64,000 nucleotides of DNA, from contig NZ_QNUH01000002.1 of NCBI RefSeq assembly GCF_003385495.1, forward strand, positions 270,811 through 334,810, read 5' to 3'. A program made the position numbers and the translations under genes. This DNA comes from Chryseobacterium elymi. Lineage in GTDB: Bacteria; Bacteroidota; Bacteroidia; Flavobacteriales; Weeksellaceae. Every line of letters starts with the position of its first letter. Position 1 is the stretch's first letter. Below are positions 42,581-52,488 of this stretch, piece after piece. Below the pieces are notes generated by a model that had not been told where the DNA came from, did no database searches, and saw nothing but the letters and a program-made list of their open reading frames with translations.

Positions 42581-43978
42581 TTAAAAATCAAAATAATTTT
42601 TAGCGTTATGATAACAAATATCTGAAATGGTTTTACCAATCAGTTCGATATCATCAGGCAATTCACCACTTTTCATTTCTTCTCCGAAAAGATTACACAA
42701 TACTCTTCTGAAATATTCGTGTCTCGGGTACGAAAGGAAACTTCTGGAATCCGTCAACATTCCAACGAAACAGCTGATCAATCCCATATTTGAAAGGGCA
42801 TTCATCTGCTTGATCATTCCGTCTTTCTGGTCAAGGAACCACCATCCTGAACCGAACTGAACTTTACCTTTGATGCTACCGTCGTTGAAATTCCCGATCA
42901 TTGTCGCGAAAATCTCGTTGTCGGCGGGGTTTAAATTATATAGAATTGTCTTTGTTAATTTATCTTTTCCATCTAAAGTATTTAGCAATTTAGACAACGT
43001 TTCAGCCTGAACGAAGTCACCAATAGAATCCCAACCCGTGTCCGGGCCCAGAATTCTGTGCATTCTTTCGTTATTATTTCTCAAAGCACCCAAATGGAAC
43101 TGCTGAACCCATCCGAACTTGTGGTAAGCTTCCCCTAAGAATAATAAAATGGCTGTTTTAAATTGATTCACCTGCTTTTCAGCAATTACTTTTCCTGAGA
43201 TTTTATCATTGAAAATAGCATTTACTTCAGCTTCTGTAAATTCTTCGAAAGAAATATTGTTCAGTCCGTGGTCGCAAAGTCTGCATCCATTTTCGTGGAA
43301 ATATTCAATTCTTCTTAGTAAAGCATCGCATAATCCCTGGTAAGAATTAATTTCAATTCCCGCTGATTCGCCTAATTTTGAAATGTAATCTGCGAAGTTG
43401 TGGTTTTCAATTAAAATCGCTTTATCAGGACGGAAAGCTGTGCTTATTTTAATGCTGAAATCGCTTTTCGCCAAATCCTGATGATAATTCAATAGATCTG
43501 TAGGATCTTCCGTTGTGCACAGGGATTCCACATTCATCATTTTTAATAAACCTCTTGTCGATTTTTCAGGAGTCTGAAGCTGAGCGGTAATGTTTTCGTA
43601 AATTTCTGATGCGTTGTCTGCATTCAACAATTCATCGATTCCGAAGTATCTTTTTAATTCTAAATGCGTCCAGTGATACAGAGGATTTCTCAATGTATAA
43701 GGAACCGTTTTTGCCCAAGCCTCAAATTTCTCTTTATCTGAAGAATCTCCCGTGATGAATTTTTCGTTCACGCCCAGTGTTCGCATTGCCCTCCATTTGT
43801 AGTGGTCGCCTGCAATCCAAACCTTTGAGATATTTTCGAAAACGGTATCTTCTGCAATATCTTTAGGAATCAAATGATTATGATAATCAATGATAGGTTG
43901 TTTTTCCGCATATTTGAAATATAATTCCTCAGCGTATTTATTTTGTAGTAAAAATTGATCTGTTATAAAAGGTTTCAT
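42581..43978 (-). CDS. uxaC: Glucuronate/galacturonate isomerase
   Basis: 465 residues. It interconverts D-galacturonate and D-tagaturonate (and glucuronate/fructuronate). Amidohydrolase-type TIM barrel with the metal motif IDYHNHLIPKDIAEDTVF (HxH), MNVESLCTTEDPTDLL and GWWFLDQKDGM, and the C-terminal SYPRHEYFRRVLCN that is a family hallmark. The length is that of the family (465-475). It follows the SDR gene by 18 bp and belongs to the same leftward set as uxaB and uxaA, giving a full saturated-galacturonate branch. Confidence 0.94.
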   Translation of the reverse strand: MKPFITDQFLLQNKYAEELYFKYAEKQPIIDYHNHLIPKDIAEDTVFENISKVWIAGDHYKWRAMRTLGVNEKFITGDSSDKEKFEAWAKTVPYTLRNPLYHWTHLELKRYFGIDELLNADNASEIYENITAQLQTPEKSTRGLLKMMNVESLCTTEDPTDLLNYHQDLAKSDFSIKISTAFRPDKAILIENHNFADYISKLGESAGIEINSYQGLCDALLRRIEYFHENGCRLCDHGLNNISFEEFTEAEVNAIFNDKISGKVIAEKQVNQFKTAILLFLGEAYHKFGWVQQFHLGALRNNNERMHRILGPDTGWDSIGDFVQAETLSKLLNTLDGKDKLTKTILYNLNPADNEIFATMIGNFNDGSIKGKVQFGSGWWFLDQKDGMIKQMNALSNMGLISCFVGMLTDSRSFLSYPRHEYFRRVLCNLFGEEMKSGELPDDIELIGKTISDICYHNAKNYFDF

Positions 43979-43996
43979 TCTAATCTAATTCTGTTG

Positions 43997-44779
43997 TTAC
44001 TCATTAGCCGGTTTTCCGATGGTCGCTAAAATTCCACCATCAACATAAATAATTTGTCCGTTGATGAACCTACTTGCATCCGAAGCAAGGAAAACAGCTG
44101 TTCCAGCAAGGTCTTCGGGATTTCCCCATCTTCCTTCCGGAGTTCTGCTAATGATAAAATCGTTGAAAGGATGTCCATCAACCCGGATTGGTTCTGTCTG
44201 AGAAGTTGCAAAATATCCGGGACCGATGCCATTCACCTGAATATTGTGTTTTGCCCATTCTGTCGCCAGATTTTTGGTAAGCATTTTCAGACCGCCCTTT
44301 GCAGAAGCGTATGCGACTACATTGTCACGACCAAGCTCGCTCATCATCGAGCAGATATTGATAATCTTTCCGGATTTTCTTTTGATCATTTGTTTGCCAA
44401 CTAATTTTGACATGATAAAAGGTCCGGTAAGGTCTACATCGATTACTTTTCTAAAGTCTTCGACCTCCATTTCAACCGCCGGAATACGTTTGATGATTCC
44501 TGCGTTATTGACAAGGATGTCTATTTTTCCATGAGTGGCTTCCATTAGAGCCACTTTCTGAGCGGCTTCCAGCTCGTCTGTCACGTCAAAAAGATAACCG
44601 GTTGCATTGTATCCTTTATTGCGATAATAATTTAAAGCTTCCTCTAATTTTGACGGTGTCGTGCTTGTAATCGCCAGTTCAGCACCTGCAGCGGCAAGAC
44701 CTTCAGCCATTGCCATTCCTAATCCGTGAGTACCGCCAGTTATAACGGCTACTTTACCGGATAAATCAAATAAATTCAT
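43997..44779 (-). CDS. kduD: SDR oxidoreductase, 2-deoxy-D-gluconate 3-dehydrogenase type
   Basis: 260 residues. It reduces 2,5-diketo-3-deoxygluconate (DKII) to 2-keto-3-deoxygluconate with NADH. Rossmann motif TGGTHGLGMAMA, NNAG in LVNNAGI, catalytic Ser in ICSMMSELG and YxxxK in YASAKGG. The C-terminal GYFATSQTEPIR and PEGRWGNPEDLAGTAVFLAS match KduD and the related gluconate 5-dehydrogenases; the kduI gene 8 bp upstream settles the assignment. No unusual residues. Confidence 0.92.
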   Translation of the reverse strand: MNLFDLSGKVAVITGGTHGLGMAMAEGLAAAGAELAITSTTPSKLEEALNYYRNKGYNATGYLFDVTDELEAAQKVALMEATHGKIDILVNNAGIIKRIPAVEMEVEDFRKVIDVDLTGPFIMSKLVGKQMIKRKSGKIINICSMMSELGRDNVVAYASAKGGLKMLTKNLATEWAKHNIQVNGIGPGYFATSQTEPIRVDGHPFNDFIISRTPEGRWGNPEDLAGTAVFLASDASRFINGQIIYVDGGILATIGKPANE

Positions 44780-44787
44780 TAGAAAAA

Positions 44788-45624
44788 TTACTTTAGTTCG
44801 TTAGTTTTGATACCGTCCATATCACCGTAGTCCATATTTTCCCCGGCCATACCCCAGATAAAAGTATAATTGGAAGTTCCTACTCCTGAGTGGATAGACC
44901 ATTCCGGAGACAGCACAGCTTCACGGTTTTTCATAAAAATATGACGCGTTTCCTGAGGCTGTCCTAAGAAATGACTGATTGCCTGACCTTCTTCCAAATC
45001 AAAATAAAAATACGCTTCCATTCTTCTTGTGTGCGTATGTGAAGGCATTGTATTCCATACACTTCCGGTATGAAGCTCTGTCATTCCCATTTGAAGCTGA
45101 CATGTTTCAAGCACAGAATTGACAATCATTTTGTTGATCGTACGCTGGTTGGCGTATTTTTCTTCGCCTAATTCTACAATTTCGGCTTCGTTTTTCGTGA
45201 TCTTCTTTGTCGGATAAGTATGATGCGCGGGAGCTGAGTTGATGTAAAAATAAGGTTGATCATCACCTGACTTTTCAAAAACTACTTCTTTAGCACCTTT
45301 ACCTATATATAGGGCTTCTTTGTTAGCAAGCTCATACACTTCGCCGTCTACCGTTACTTTTCCGGCACCGCCAACGTTGATGATTCCCAATTCTCTCCTT
45401 TCAAGAAAATTTTTAGCTTTTAAATCGTCTGTCGGTTCCAGTTTTAAAGGTTTTGCAGAAGGCATTATACCTCCTACAATTAGCCTGTCGTACATAGTAT
45501 AGACTAATTTTATCTTATCTTCATTAAATAAATCATTGATTAGAAACTCCCTCCTAAGATCTTCAGTAGTGTACTTCTTTGCATCTTCAGGATGATGGGC
45601 GTAACGAAATTCTGACTGTGTCAT
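44788..45624 (-). CDS. kduI: 5-Keto-4-deoxyuronate isomerase
   Basis: 278 residues. It converts 5-keto-4-deoxyuronate (DKI) to DKII. Cupin fold with the metal ligands seen in MPSHTHTRRMEAYFYFDLEE (two His and a Glu) and RHIFMKN (His). The N-terminal FRYAHHPEDAKKYTTEDLRR and the C-terminal WSIHSGVGTSNYTFIWGMAG are family signatures; length is normal. It is the first gene of the leftward block; an operator-like palindrome GTAATCGATTGC lies about 60 bp upstream of the start. Confidence 0.95.
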   Translation of the reverse strand: MTQSEFRYAHHPEDAKKYTTEDLRREFLINDLFNEDKIKLVYTMYDRLIVGGIMPSAKPLKLEPTDDLKAKNFLERRELGIINVGGAGKVTVDGEVYELANKEALYIGKGAKEVVFEKSGDDQPYFYINSAPAHHTYPTKKITKNEAEIVELGEEKYANQRTINKMIVNSVLETCQLQMGMTELHTGSVWNTMPSHTHTRRMEAYFYFDLEEGQAISHFLGQPQETRHIFMKNREAVLSPEWSIHSGVGTSNYTFIWGMAGENMDYGDMDGIKTNELK

Positions 45625-45679
45625 ACTGCTTTATTTTATACTTTTCTTTTGCGGTTTTATCAAAACCATTTAACCATGT

Positions 45680-45691
45680 GTAATCGATTGC
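45680..45691. promoter_or_regulatory. LacI-type operator candidate GTAATCGATTGC upstream of kduI
   Basis: Symmetrical about CG with one mismatched pair; core AATCGATT. Shares GxAATCGATTGCA with the copy upstream of susC. About 55-62 bp from the kduI start, suited to control of the leftward promoter. Confidence 0.6.
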
Positions 45692-46363
45692 ATAAAATTA
45701 CACTAAATTTGATAGAAATACTTATTGGGATAAATATATAATTATTCTTTAATTAGTTAACAAAAAATTAATTTAAAATTGTAAATTATTGATTTTTAGA
45801 TAAATATTTTAAATTAAGACTAAAGAAAACAAGAAATTTTAAGGAAATTGCACTCATCATATTAACCAAAATTAATACTCAAATTGCAATTATGTACAAA
45901 ACCATGCCAAAAATAAATAACAAAGCTTTGATATTTATTTGATAAATATATATCAAAACTAATATACATATCGCACACAATAAGAACAATGAGTATCAAG
46001 TACAAAATTCAACTAAAAACATCAACCTAAAAGATGATAAAAGTCAGGAAAAATGCAAAGAAATCACTCTTGACTGTCGTTTTTGGAGAATTTCTGAGAC
46101 CGGAAATGGACAAATTTTAAGCAAAATTTAAGTTTTAAAATGCTAAATAATAAGAGAAAATTTATTTTTAAACTTAAATTTTCAGCATATTTTAGATTAA
46201 ACAAATAATTAGTTTACAGCGGTTTACATTGTAGCAAGTATCATTTTATTTATAAACTCGTCAGCTTTAAACAATCAAATTAATAAAAAAATAATATTTT
46301 TTTCTTTGCATATTGGAAAATAATATTAGTTTAGAAGCCAAGATATTTATCATGAAAATTTAC

Positions 46364-46375
46364 GCAATCGATTGC
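46364..46375. promoter_or_regulatory. LacI-type operator candidate GCAATCGATTGC upstream of susC
   Basis: Perfect 12-bp palindrome with central CG, 126 bp before the SusC start. It is joined at its last base to a second perfect palindrome, CACATTATAATGTG (46375-46388), which may bind another regulator. Confidence 0.65.
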
Positions 46376-46501
46376 ACATTATAATGTGTAAATCTTTCAG
46401 GAAATATTTACCACTAAAATCAGTAGAATACTTACAAATCCACAAAACAAAAACGATTGAAAAAAACTTTCAACCAACAATTAAAATTATAAGGATACAA
46501 A

Positions 46502-49500
46502 ATGGATAAAAGAGTACAATCAATAAAGTGGTTATATCTAACTGTTTTTATACTTCCTGTCCTTGGCATGGCTCAAGAAAAAGAAACAAAAAAGGAAAAA
46601 GATACCAAAATCGAAGAAGTGGTTTTGGTGGGTTATACTAAAGTTTCTAAAAAAGATGTTACCAATGCTGTTTCTTCGGTAAAAGCAGAAGCTATTAAAG
46701 ATATGCCTTCCAATAATGCTGCAGAAGCCATCCAAGGCAGAATGGCGGGAGTTCAGGTTTCTTTAAGTGAAGGCTCACCCGGAGCTGATGTAGACATTGT
46801 AATCCGAGGAGGTAACTCCATTACCGGCAGTAATGCTCCGCTTTATATCGTAGACGGTGTTCAGATGGATAATGCACTATCTATTTTATCACCGAAAGAA
46901 ATTGAATCTATTGAAGTTTTAAAAGACGCTTCTTCAACCAGTATTTACGGAGCCAGAGGAGCAAATGGTGTAGTTTTAATTACGACAAAAGGAGGACGTA
47001 AGAAGGCTAAAACATCTATTAATTATAATGGATTTTTAGGAGTGAGATCAATACAGAATACTATTGATGTACTAGATCCGTATCAATACGTGCTTTACCA
47101 ATATGAGCTATACAACAGAGCGGGTATACAGACTGATGTTGATGCTTTTAAAACCAGATATGGGACCTTCGAAGAGTTAGGTAAATATAAAGATATTAAA
47201 AAAAGAGATTGGCAGGATGAAGTTTTTGGCAGAGAAGCATTCAACTTTACTCACAATCTTTCTGTTACAGGAGGATCTAATAATTCATCTTTCTCATTAT
47301 CTTTAAATAATGTACATGAAGACGGAATCATGATTGGTTCCGGATTTAAAAGAAATATGGCTAATTTCAAATATGATTATGATATTTCAAAGAAATTAAG
47401 CCTTACTTTAAACGCAAGATACAGCAGACAAACTATTTTCGGATCAGGAACATCCTCTACAGGTTCGCAAAGCACCAACAGACTAAGAAATGCTGTAAGA
47501 TATCAGCCCTTTGAAGGGGGATCTACAGTAATTGTTGATGAATTTGATCCTCTATTTGCAGATCAGACCAACCTGGTTAATCCTATTTTACTGGCCAATA
47601 ATGAAATTAAAGAAAACGGCAGAAACGATCTGATGCTTAATGGAACTTTAGAATATAAAATCAATAAAGATTTTACATTCAGAAGTGTTATCGGCTATGT
47701 ACAGAGAGATGAATTTGTCAATCAGTTCTCGGGTACGGTAACCAGCCTTGCAAGACAAAATAACGATCAGCCGGTGGTATTTCTTAGCAAAACCCAGACC
47801 AGAAGAATTACCAATACCAATACTTTAAATTTCAGAAAAACATTCGGAAGACATAAATTAGACTTATTGGCCGGGCAGGAAATCGTAAAAACTGATGGTG
47901 AATCATTAGCACTTAACATTAAATGGTTTCCAAAATCAATAAGTGCAGAAGAAGCATTTGCCAATATTCAGTCGGCATCGCCACCAAACGGATTGGTTCA
48001 GGATGCTCCAAAAGCAGGAAGAGTTCCGGACAGATTAGCTTCTTTCTTTGGAAGAGCCAACTATATTTTCAATAACAAATACATCCTTACCGCTTCCATG
48101 AGGGCAGACGGATCCAGTGTATTCGGGCCCGGAAACAGATGGGGATATTTTCCGGCAGCTTCTGCGGCATGGAAAATTGCTGAAGAAAATTTCTTAAAAG
48201 ACAGCAAAACCATCAGCGAATTAAAACTTCGTGTAGGATACGGTTTATCCGGTAACAATAGGATTGGTTCTTTCTTATATGACACATTCTTTATTACCTC
48301 ATCAGATTACGGATATGCCTTCGGAACCAATGTAACACCCGGTGCTACTACAGGTAATATTATGGCCAACAAAAACGTTAAATGGGAAACTGCAACTTCC
48401 AGAAATGCAGGTTTAGATTTCGGGCTATTTGAAGGAAAAGTATACGGTACACTTGATGTTTACCAGACCGATACAAAAGATCTTTTACTTCTGGCAAAAA
48501 TCCCTCAGACTACAGGTTATGAATACCAATATCAAAACTCCGGAAGTACTACCAATAAAGGTATTGAATTCTCTGTAGGAAGTACAATCATTAACAAAGA
48601 AAACTTCACCTGGAAAATTGATGCCAATATTTCATCCAACAGAAATACAATCAAAAGCTTAGGAAATAATGCTTCTGCAAGTGCTAATTTTTACTACTAT
48701 CCGTCCGGTTGGCAGAACAATCTGAATGATTTTTTAGTACAGGTTGGCAAACCGGTAGGTACTTATTGGGGATATGTTACGGCAGGAAGATATGAAATAA
48801 ACGACTTTGATTATAATCCTACTACACAGGTTTATACATTAAAAGCCGGTATTCCGAGTGCCTCTGCTGCTGCAAACGGAGCAAAGCTCATACAACCCGG
48901 AGATCTTAAACTTCAGGATCTTAACAATGACGGCATTATTGATAATCAGGATATGACAGACCTGGGAAATGCCCAGCCTAAATTTTACGGAGGGTTCAAT
49001 CAGACTTTTCGATACAAAAACTGGGATATGAGTTTAATGTTTAACTTCTCTGTAGGAAATAAAGTTTATAATGCCAACAAAATAGAATATTCTACGCAAT
49101 ATCTTTACAGAGATAATAATATGCTGGCAGAAGTCGCCGACAGATGGAGATGGTTTAATGATGCAGGGGTTAAAGTAAATGATCCTGCAGAATTGGCTGC
49201 ACTAAATGCCAATACAACCATGTGGACTCCTCCCGCGGGTGCATATTTCTTGCACTCTTATGCAATCGAAGACGGATCTTTCCTTAGATTAAATAACGTT
49301 ACGTTAGGATATTCTTTAGGTAAAGAATTTACTAAACAGCTGGGGCTTTCAAATTTCAGATTGTACTTTACAATGAACAATGTATTTACATTAACAGGAT
49401 ATTCCGGATATGATCCGGAAGCCAACACAAGAAGGAATCCTTTAACACCCGGTGTTGATTATGCAGCTTACCCGCGAAGCAGATTTATCTTATCAGGAGT

Positions 49501-49516
49501 TGATATAACTTTTTAA
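46502..49516 (+). CDS. SusC/RagA family TonB-linked outer-membrane transporter
   Basis: 1004 residues. The signal peptide ends near VLGMAQ, followed by the TonB box-like IEEVVLVGYTKVSKKDVTNA. The SusC signature APLYIVDGVQMDN and VLKDASSTSIYGARGANGVV define the plug, and the barrel closes with RSRFILSGVDITF. The usual N-terminal carboxypeptidase-regulatory-like domain is absent: the chain goes from signal peptide through a charged 15-residue linker to the plug. With SusD 10 bp downstream it forms the lidded importer for pectic oligosaccharides. Substrate is inferred from the surrounding enzymes. Confidence 0.93.
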   Translation: MDKRVQSIKWLYLTVFILPVLGMAQEKETKKEKDTKIEEVVLVGYTKVSKKDVTNAVSSVKAEAIKDMPSNNAAEAIQGRMAGVQVSLSEGSPGADVDIVIRGGNSITGSNAPLYIVDGVQMDNALSILSPKEIESIEVLKDASSTSIYGARGANGVVLITTKGGRKKAKTSINYNGFLGVRSIQNTIDVLDPYQYVLYQYELYNRAGIQTDVDAFKTRYGTFEELGKYKDIKKRDWQDEVFGREAFNFTHNLSVTGGSNNSSFSLSLNNVHEDGIMIGSGFKRNMANFKYDYDISKKLSLTLNARYSRQTIFGSGTSSTGSQSTNRLRNAVRYQPFEGGSTVIVDEFDPLFADQTNLVNPILLANNEIKENGRNDLMLNGTLEYKINKDFTFRSVIGYVQRDEFVNQFSGTVTSLARQNNDQPVVFLSKTQTRRITNTNTLNFRKTFGRHKLDLLAGQEIVKTDGESLALNIKWFPKSISAEEAFANIQSASPPNGLVQDAPKAGRVPDRLASFFGRANYIFNNKYILTASMRADGSSVFGPGNRWGYFPAASAAWKIAEENFLKDSKTISELKLRVGYGLSGNNRIGSFLYDTFFITSSDYGYAFGTNVTPGATTGNIMANKNVKWETATSRNAGLDFGLFEGKVYGTLDVYQTDTKDLLLLAKIPQTTGYEYQYQNSGSTTNKGIEFSVGSTIINKENFTWKIDANISSNRNTIKSLGNNASASANFYYYPSGWQNNLNDFLVQVGKPVGTYWGYVTAGRYEINDFDYNPTTQVYTLKAGIPSASAAANGAKLIQPGDLKLQDLNNDGIIDNQDMTDLGNAQPKFYGGFNQTFRYKNWDMSLMFNFSVGNKVYNANKIEYSTQYLYRDNNMLAEVADRWRWFNDAGVKVNDPAELAALNANTTMWTPPAGAYFLHSYAIEDGSFLRLNNVTLGYSLGKEFTKQLGLSNFRLYFTMNNVFTLTGYSGYDPEANTRRNPLTPGVDYAAYPRSRFILSGVDITF

Positions 49517-49526
49517 ATCTAATATT

Positions 49527-51350
49527 ATGAAAAAAAATAAATTTTTAGCTATTCTATTTTCCATTGTAGGATTGATATCTTTAAATTCATGTGAAGAATA
49601 TCTGGATGTAGAAAGCTTATCTAATACAGCTGAAAAGCAGCAATTTGACTCCGCATCTGACACATTTTCAGCATTAGTGGGAGTTTATAATGCTACTATG
49701 GGTGATAATACCTATGGTCAGCGAATGAATCTTATCCTTACACAATCGGGAGACGACCTAAGAACTTCAGGGGATTACAATGCCAATGACCGAAGAGGAA
49801 TCAGCTGCTTTGGTGCCATACCAACCAATACCGAACTTTTAAGACCTTTCTTAGATACTTATGCAGGAATTGAAAGAGCGAACCTTGTTATTAAAAATAT
49901 TCCGATTTCTCCGGTATACCAAACAGGTTCTGCAGCAGACAAAAAATTAATGGACAGATATTTGGGTGAAGCTTTAACGCTGAGAGCCCAATTCTATTAT
50001 GACCTTATTAAAAACTGGGGTGATGTTCCGTTTCAAGACGTCCCATCCGCAGACCTTCCGGATTTGTATCTTGCAAAAACAGACAGAGATGTTATTTACG
50101 ATAAAATTCTGGATGACTTATTAAAAGCCGAAAGCTTAGTCCCTTGGAAATCAGAAGGCAACACAACAGCACAAAGAATATCAAAAGCTGCTGTAAAAGG
50201 GTTAAGAGCAAGAATTGCTTTAGCAAGAGCCGGATATTCCTTAAGAAGAAATCCACAACAGATGTTGCAAGGTACGAATCCACAAAAATATTACCAGATC
50301 GCTTACGACGAGTGTAAAGATATCATGAATTCCGGGCAGCATCAGCTGAATCCGAGCTATGAAGGCTTATTCAGATCATTGCATACCAATAGTCCCGATG
50401 CGACAAATGAGATTATATATGCTATAGGAGCATTCGGAGGAAACTCAAGAACGGACAGTAAAATCGGTTACTACAATGGTTTAAGACATGATGATACAGA
50501 TTGGAAATCTTCAGGAGGCATCAATGCGATCCCTGTTTATTTTTATGAATTTACAAAATATGATTTAAGAAGAGACGTTAATATTGCGATCTTCAGGGTA
50601 AGCACTACAAAACAGGAAGAACTTCAAACAGCAATTAACTGGAATGACGGTAAATTCAGAAAATCCTGGACAAACATTACCGGAACTTCTCAGAACCTCG
50701 GGATCGACTGGCCGCTATTGAGATATGCAGATATTCTCCTAATGTTTGCTGAAGCCGATAATGAACTTCACAGTGGGCCGTCACAAGACGCCATTAATGC
50801 TGTTTTAGCGGTTAGGCAGAGAGCTTATGCAGGTAATTTAAGCCAAGTGGGAACTATTCCTACTTCTAAAAATGAATTCTTCAGTTTTATTGTTAAGGAA
50901 AGACAATTAGAATTCGGAGGGGAAGGACTTAGAAAATACGATTTGATCCGTTGGAATCTGCTAGAAACTAAAATTAACGAAACCAGACAGAAACTTACGC
51001 AGTTTATGAACGGTACTGGAGCTTATGCCAACATCCCTGAATATATTTTCTATAAAAAAGTAGCTTACACGCCTACAAAAACAGCTCAGCAAAATGTATT
51101 GGACATCGATTTTTATACTGCCAACGGAGTTACAAAGGCTGATGTTTTCTATAGCCCTAATCAAAGTGTGGCAACACCTTCCGGATATACAAAAGTAAAC
51201 TGGAGGCTTGCCATAACTCAACCGTATATCAGTGGTGATCCTATCAAAAGTTATGCATATTACTTCCAGCCAAATAAAAAAGAATTGCTTCCAATAGCAC
51301 TAGATGTAATTAATTCCAACTATAATCTTACACAGGATTATGGTTATTAG
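49527..51350 (+). CDS. SusD/RagB family oligosaccharide-binding lipoprotein
   Basis: 607 residues. The signal KFLAILFSIVGLISLNSC ends in a lipobox, so it is lipidated. TPR-like helices and SusD hallmarks follow: FSALVGVYNATMGDN, YLGEALTLRAQFYYDLIKNW, and the C-terminal RQLEFGGEGLRKYDLIRWN block. It caps the SusC channel and binds the glycan. The start is 10 bp from the susC stop, and a hairpin (51372-51407) follows it. Confidence 0.93.
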   Translation: MKKNKFLAILFSIVGLISLNSCEEYLDVESLSNTAEKQQFDSASDTFSALVGVYNATMGDNTYGQRMNLILTQSGDDLRTSGDYNANDRRGISCFGAIPTNTELLRPFLDTYAGIERANLVIKNIPISPVYQTGSAADKKLMDRYLGEALTLRAQFYYDLIKNWGDVPFQDVPSADLPDLYLAKTDRDVIYDKILDDLLKAESLVPWKSEGNTTAQRISKAAVKGLRARIALARAGYSLRRNPQQMLQGTNPQKYYQIAYDECKDIMNSGQHQLNPSYEGLFRSLHTNSPDATNEIIYAIGAFGGNSRTDSKIGYYNGLRHDDTDWKSSGGINAIPVYFYEFTKYDLRRDVNIAIFRVSTTKQEELQTAINWNDGKFRKSWTNITGTSQNLGIDWPLLRYADILLMFAEADNELHSGPSQDAINAVLAVRQRAYAGNLSQVGTIPTSKNEFFSFIVKERQLEFGGEGLRKYDLIRWNLLETKINETRQKLTQFMNGTGAYANIPEYIFYKKVAYTPTKTAQQNVLDIDFYTANGVTKADVFYSPNQSVATPSGYTKVNWRLAITQPYISGDPIKSYAYYFQPNKKELLPIALDVINSNYNLTQDYGY

Positions 51351-51371
51351 ATAAAAGTTTCATATCAAAAA

Positions 51372-51410
51372 AATACAGGCTTACTCTCATAAAGAGAAGT
51401 CTGTATTTTA
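51372..51410 (+). terminator. Hairpin after SusD, partial terminator
   Basis: AATACAG..CTT-CTCT pairs with AGAG-AAG..CTGTATT, then TTA. It lies between SusD and the first enzyme gene and may lower enzyme transcript relative to the importer. Confidence 0.6.
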
Positions 51411-51426
51411 ACTCAAAATTTATTTA

Positions 51427-52449
51427 ATGAAAACTTCATTTTTTATTAAAAATTTTAAAACAATTTCAATATTTTCGATCGTATTGGTATGTCTTCTTTC
51501 TTTTAAAATCAATGATAAAACAATCGTGGTTTCAAAAAACGGGAAAGGCAATTTCACAACGTTACAGCAAGCCATTGATGCCATTGAAAATGGTTCTTCC
51601 AGAAAAACAAAAATTTTAATTAAAGCCGGAGTTTACAAAGAAAAAATTATCGTTCCTGAAACAAAAGGACCTATTTTAATTGAAGGAGAAAATCCTGAAA
51701 ATATCATCATCACTTACGATGATTATGCTTCAAAAAAGAATCCGGATGGAAAAGAGATCGGAACAACAGGTTCGTCAACAGTTTTTATTTATTCAAGCGA
51801 TTTTACAGCAAAAAATATTTCATTTGAAAACAGCTCAGGCAGAGTTGGGCAAGCGGTTGCGGTTTTAACCTCGGGTGACAGAATTACTTTTGAAAACTGC
51901 AGATTCTTAGGAAATCAGGATACCTTATATTTAAAAGGAGCGCAGGATTTAACAGATAAAACAAAACCCTCAAGAAATTACTTTAAAAACTGCTATATCG
52001 AAGGTACAACCGATTACATTTTCGGAGCCGGAACTGCCGTTTTTGAAAACTGTATAATTTACTCTAAAGAAACATCAAGCTATATCACAGCCGCCTCTAC
52101 CCCACAGGAAAGCGAATTCGGATTTGTTTTTATTCAGTCTAAAATCATCGGAAATGCTAAAGAAAATTCCGTTTACTTAGGAAGACCCTGGAGACCTTTT
52201 GCCAAAACAGTTTACATTGATTGCGAGATGAATTCCACCATAAAACCGGAAGGATGGCACAACTGGAACAAACCAAATGCAGAAAAAACAACGTTTTACG
52301 CAGAATTTAATTCAAAAGGAACCGGTGCAGATGCTGGAAAAAGAATTTCGTGGTCACATCAGTTAACAAAACAAGAAAGCAAAAAATATACAACACAAAA
52401 TATTCTCAAAGGAAAAGACCACTGGAACGCGAAAAAAAGTTTAAAATAG
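51427..52449 (+). CDS. Pectinesterase (CE8), copy 1
   Basis: 340 residues. It removes methyl esters from homogalacturonan. Right-handed beta-helix with CE8 motifs: FTTLQQAIDAI, GQAVAVLTSGDR, the catalytic GNQDTLY (Asp), DYIFGAGTAVFENC (Asp) and LGRPWRPFAKTVY (Arg). An N-terminal hydrophobic segment (TISIFSIVLVCLLSF) is a signal peptide or anchor. It precedes the pectate lyase gene by 39 bp; demethylated pectin is that enzyme's substrate. A second, shorter-linker paralogue is at 61537-62505. Confidence 0.92.
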   Translation: MKTSFFIKNFKTISIFSIVLVCLLSFKINDKTIVVSKNGKGNFTTLQQAIDAIENGSSRKTKILIKAGVYKEKIIVPETKGPILIEGENPENIIITYDDYASKKNPDGKEIGTTGSSTVFIYSSDFTAKNISFENSSGRVGQAVAVLTSGDRITFENCRFLGNQDTLYLKGAQDLTDKTKPSRNYFKNCYIEGTTDYIFGAGTAVFENCIIYSKETSSYITAASTPQESEFGFVFIQSKIIGNAKENSVYLGRPWRPFAKTVYIDCEMNSTIKPEGWHNWNKPNAEKTTFYAEFNSKGTGADAGKRISWSHQLTKQESKKYTTQNILKGKDHWNAKKSLK

Positions 52450-52488
52450 TTTAAATCAAAACACCAAAACGCTAAAAAGTTTTCAACC

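Larger units (their letters stand above)
45625..46501. other. 877-bp divergent regulatory region between kduI and the SusC gene
   Basis: AT-rich, with no ORF that looks coding. It carries a LacI-type operator candidate at each end (45680-45691 and 46364-46375) and must contain promoters for both blocks. The centre shows only runs of A and T. Confidence 0.7.
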
